Assembly (NCBI GenBank): GCA_020851075.1
Contig: JADZDL010000239.1
Span: 1-36,712, forward strand
DNA length: 36,712 nt
DNA from: Planctomycetota bacterium
GTDB taxonomy: Bacteria; Planctomycetota; UBA1135; UBA2386
Direction: 5' to 3'
Shown: piece by piece, positions 33,490 through 36,712 of the stretch
Numbering within the stretch: the stretch's first letter is position 1
Layout: each line of letters opens with the position of its first letter
Translations under genes and position numbers: made by a program
Notes under the pieces: generated by a model
What the model saw: the letters and a program-made list of their open reading frames with translations, nothing else
Told to the model about the DNA's origin: nothing
The model's database searches: none

Positions 33490-34710
33490 TCACCCCTTTA
33501 CACAGACGACTTGTTTCAACGTGTGCACGATGTCGACGAGATCACTCTGCGCGGCCATCACGGCATCGATGTCCTTGTAGGCCATCGGCGTCTCGTCGAT
33601 GACCGCACCGTCCTTGCGGCACTCCACACCTTCCGTCGCCGCGATGTGGTCTTCCACGGTGTAGCGGCGGAACGCTTCACCGCGTGACATCACGCGGCCG
33701 GCGCCGTGGCTGCACGAATGGAAGCTGTCGGGGTTGCCCTTGCCACGCACGATGAACGACTTGGCGCCCATCGAGCCTGGAATGATGCCGAGATCGCCTT
33801 CGCCGGCGCGCACCGCACCCTTCCGCGTGACAAAGACCGACGCACCGAAGTGGTCTTCCTTCGCCACGTAGTTGTGATGGCAGTTCACGGCGACTTCACC
33901 ATGGGTGAACTTCGGCAACAACTTGCTCTGGACGAGTGCATCGAAGACCGCCGCCATCATCAAATCGCGGTTGGTGCGCGCAAAACGCTGGGCCCAGCTC
34001 ACGGCAAACACGTAATCATCAAAGTGCTCGGCGCCTTCCGTGAAGTACGCGAGATCCTTGTCGGGGAGGTTGTGAACATGCTTCTGCATGTCCTTCTTGG
34101 CGAGTTCGATGAAGTGCGTGCCGATGCGGTTGCCGACCCCGCGTGAACCACTGTGCAACATGATCCAGACGCGTTGCGCCTCGTCGATGCAGACTTCGAC
34201 GAAGTGGTTGCCGCCGCCGAGCGTGCCGAGATGTTGCGCCGTCGAACCGCGGTCGAGCCGGGGGTGCTTTTCGATGATGAGGTCGTAGTCGGCGCGCAAC
34301 TTCTTCCACGCGTCCTCAGGACGCGCCGGGAGGTTGGCCCACGCGCCGCGGTCGCCCTTGCCACCGCTGTTGGTGCGGCCGTGCGGCACAGCGCGTTCGA
34401 TGAGCGAGCGGATGCCCTTCAAGTCGTCGGGGAGGTCACTGGCCGTGAGCGACGTGCGCACCGCCATCATGCCGCAGCCGATGTCGACGCCGACGGCGGC
34501 GGGGATGATCGCGCCGAGCGTGGGCACGACGCTGCCGACGGTGGCACCGATGCCGAAGTGCACATCGGGCATGGCGGCGACATGGTGATGCACGATCGGC
34601 AACTGCGCGGTGTTGCGGAGCTGCTGGATGGCCTTTTCATCGGTGACGACGCCGCGTACCCATGCCTTGATGGGGACGCCGTGCGTGTCGATCTGTTCGT
34701 AGTTGCTCAT
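33490..34710 (-). CDS. rtcB: RNA-splicing ligase RtcB
   Basis: RtcB joins RNA 2',3'-cyclic phosphate or 3'-phosphate ends to 5'-OH ends using GTP and Mn2+, repairing cleaved tRNA or rRNA. I start at the ATG read from 34710 (MSNYEQIDTHGVPIKAW), giving 406 residues against 408 in E. coli; the open frame to 34902 is not conserved and covers the promoter. Metal and catalytic residues are present: D76 and C79 in VGVDIGCGM, the LGTLGGGNHFVEV and LHSGSRGVGN histidines, NCHHNY, and the guanylylated H335 in SCSHGAGR. It is the first gene of the rtcBA operon, divergent from rtcR. Its leader from the predicted sigma-54 start site is about 62 nt. No strong ribosome-binding site is visible. Confidence 0.97.
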   Translation of the reverse strand: MSNYEQIDTHGVPIKAWVRGVVTDEKAIQQLRNTAQLPIVHHHVAAMPDVHFGIGATVGSVVPTLGAIIPAAVGVDIGCGMMAVRTSLTASDLPDDLKGIRSLIERAVPHGRTNSGGKGDRGAWANLPARPEDAWKKLRADYDLIIEKHPRLDRGSTAQHLGTLGGGNHFVEVCIDEAQRVWIMLHSGSRGVGNRIGTHFIELAKKDMQKHVHNLPDKDLAYFTEGAEHFDDYVFAVSWAQRFARTNRDLMMAAVFDALVQSKLLPKFTHGEVAVNCHHNYVAKEDHFGASVFVTRKGAVRAGEGDLGIIPGSMGAKSFIVRGKGNPDSFHSCSHGAGRVMSRGEAFRRYTVEDHIAATEGVECRKDGAVIDETPMAYKDIDAVMAAQSDLVDIVHTLKQVVCVKG

Positions 34711-34782
34711 CGGAGTGGCGTGTGGAGGGTAGCGATGGAGTGGGTGGGTGCAGCGACAACCTCGTCGCCACGGGCTTGCTAG

Positions 34783-34798
34783 AGCAGGTGCCGTGCCG
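34783..34798 (-). promoter_or_regulatory. Sigma-54 (-24/-12) promoter of rtcBA
   Basis: The minus strand reads CGGCACG-GCAC-CTGCT from 34798 to 34783, matching the sigma-54 consensus TGGCACG-N4-TTGCW with two mismatches (C for T at the first base of each element). The invariant GG and GC dinucleotides are present, 10 bases apart as required. The predicted start site is near 34772, about 62 nt before the rtcB ATG. The divergent rtcR encodes the matching sigma-54 activator, so promoter, enhancer-binding protein and target operon agree. The upstream activator sites should lie between 34799 and 34922; I cannot pick them out. Confidence 0.8.
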
Positions 34799-34922
34799 TC
34801 GTCCCCACAATCGAGCGAATTGCTGTAAGTGGCAGAAAAACATTGGCTTAGACGCATCGCGTGCACCGACTCTGGAAGGCTGCTTGCCGCGCGACGCTCC
34901 AAACGAATAAAACACTATCCCA

Positions 34923-36551
<1,629 letters not shown>

Positions 36552-36664
36552 GCTTGCGGAAGGGGAACCCGCCATAGGGATGGTGTAATAGATGGTCGAT
36601 AAGTGGTTTATGGCATTGTCGAGTTTGCTCGCGGCTTTTCCTCGCTTGGGCCGGCGGATTCGCG

Positions 36665-36689
36665 ATCCTCTGCCTCTCTGCTAGAGGAT
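36665..36689. terminator. Hairpin downstream of rtcR
   Basis: ATCCTCT (36665-36671) and AGAGGAT (36683-36689) form a perfect 7-bp stem with an 11-nt loop, 113 nt after the rtcR stop. There is no T-tract. Its right arm overlaps a possible start codon at 36688, so it may instead be the leader of a gene entering from the right edge. The rest of 36552-36664 shows nothing recognisable. Confidence 0.35.
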
Positions 36690-36712
36690 GACTGACTTCG
36701 CCGATATCCAGG
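36688..36712 (+). CDS. Possible start of a gene running off the right edge
   Basis: An ATG at 36688 opens MTDFADIQ and continues past the window; the frame is closed just upstream by TAG at 36682. AGAGG lies directly against the ATG, too close for a normal ribosome-binding site. Only eight codons are visible, so this is a candidate only and no function can be given. Confidence 0.2.

Noticed and set aside
34830..34848. TGGCAGAAAAACATTGG on the plus strand as a sigma-54 promoter for rtcR
   Set aside because: The GG to TTG spacing is two bases too long and the final GC is not in place, so sigma-54 would not read it.

Overview
The window is G+C-rich and densely coded: 27 confident protein genes, no gap over 300 bases, and no tRNA, rRNA, CRISPR array or insertion sequence that I can recognise. 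The gene set suggests a Planctomycetota-type bacterium. This is inference from gene families, not a phylogeny. The pointers are two large transmembrane Ser/Thr kinases (one fused to a formylglycine-generating-enzyme-like domain and divergent from an ECF sigma factor), a VHL-domain metallopeptidase, many lipoproteins and secreted proteins with PKD, DNRLRE or carboxypeptidase-regulatory domains, and weak or absent Shine-Dalgarno sequences.

Layout. (a) 1-3643: the 3' end of an NfsA-type nitroreductase, a secreted peptidase with two HExxH modules, and a convergent GT2 glycosyltransferase. The peptidase gene lies between two copies of a 74-bp imperfect direct repeat made from the 3' ends of the two neighbouring genes. 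(b) 3749-10061, minus strand: an ABC-F ATPase, a DUF4097-like lipoprotein with SHNG repeats, and a 1269-residue lipoprotein with two heme c motifs, four PKD domains on an exact 252-bp period, and a DNRLRE domain. (c) 10200-16766: a lipoprotein fusing MORN-like repeats to a thioredoxin/peroxiredoxin fold, overlapping a receptor-type kinase gene, then three predicted outer-membrane beta-barrel lipoproteins, two of them tandem paralogs of equal length. (d) 16841-21543: a lone phosphate-binding-type lipoprotein, then pdxR-pdxS-pdxT plus a GNAT acetyltransferase, a compact vitamin B6 unit with palindromes upstream. (e) 21528-25767: the ECF sigma/kinase pair and a secreted protein. (f) 25973-32413: a diaminopentanoate-dehydrogenase-like enzyme, surface proteins, a von Willebrand A protein and an acyltransferase. 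(g) 32474-36551: the RNA-repair locus, rtcBA divergent from its activator gene rtcR, with a near-consensus sigma-54 promoter 62 nt upstream of rtcB.

How the genes work together. Two regulatory circuits are clear from family knowledge and layout. RtcR (CARF plus AAA+ sigma-54 activator) should drive rtcBA when damaged RNA ends appear. PdxR (GntR/aminotransferase) should sense pyridoxal phosphate and control pdxST. A third is inferred: the MORN-thioredoxin lipoprotein and its overlapping kinase may form an envelope-sensing pair. The rest is mostly envelope and secretome. The least explained items are the repeat-flanked peptidase, the MORN-thioredoxin/kinase unit, and the kinase-FGE fusion that appears to lack one catalytic cysteine.
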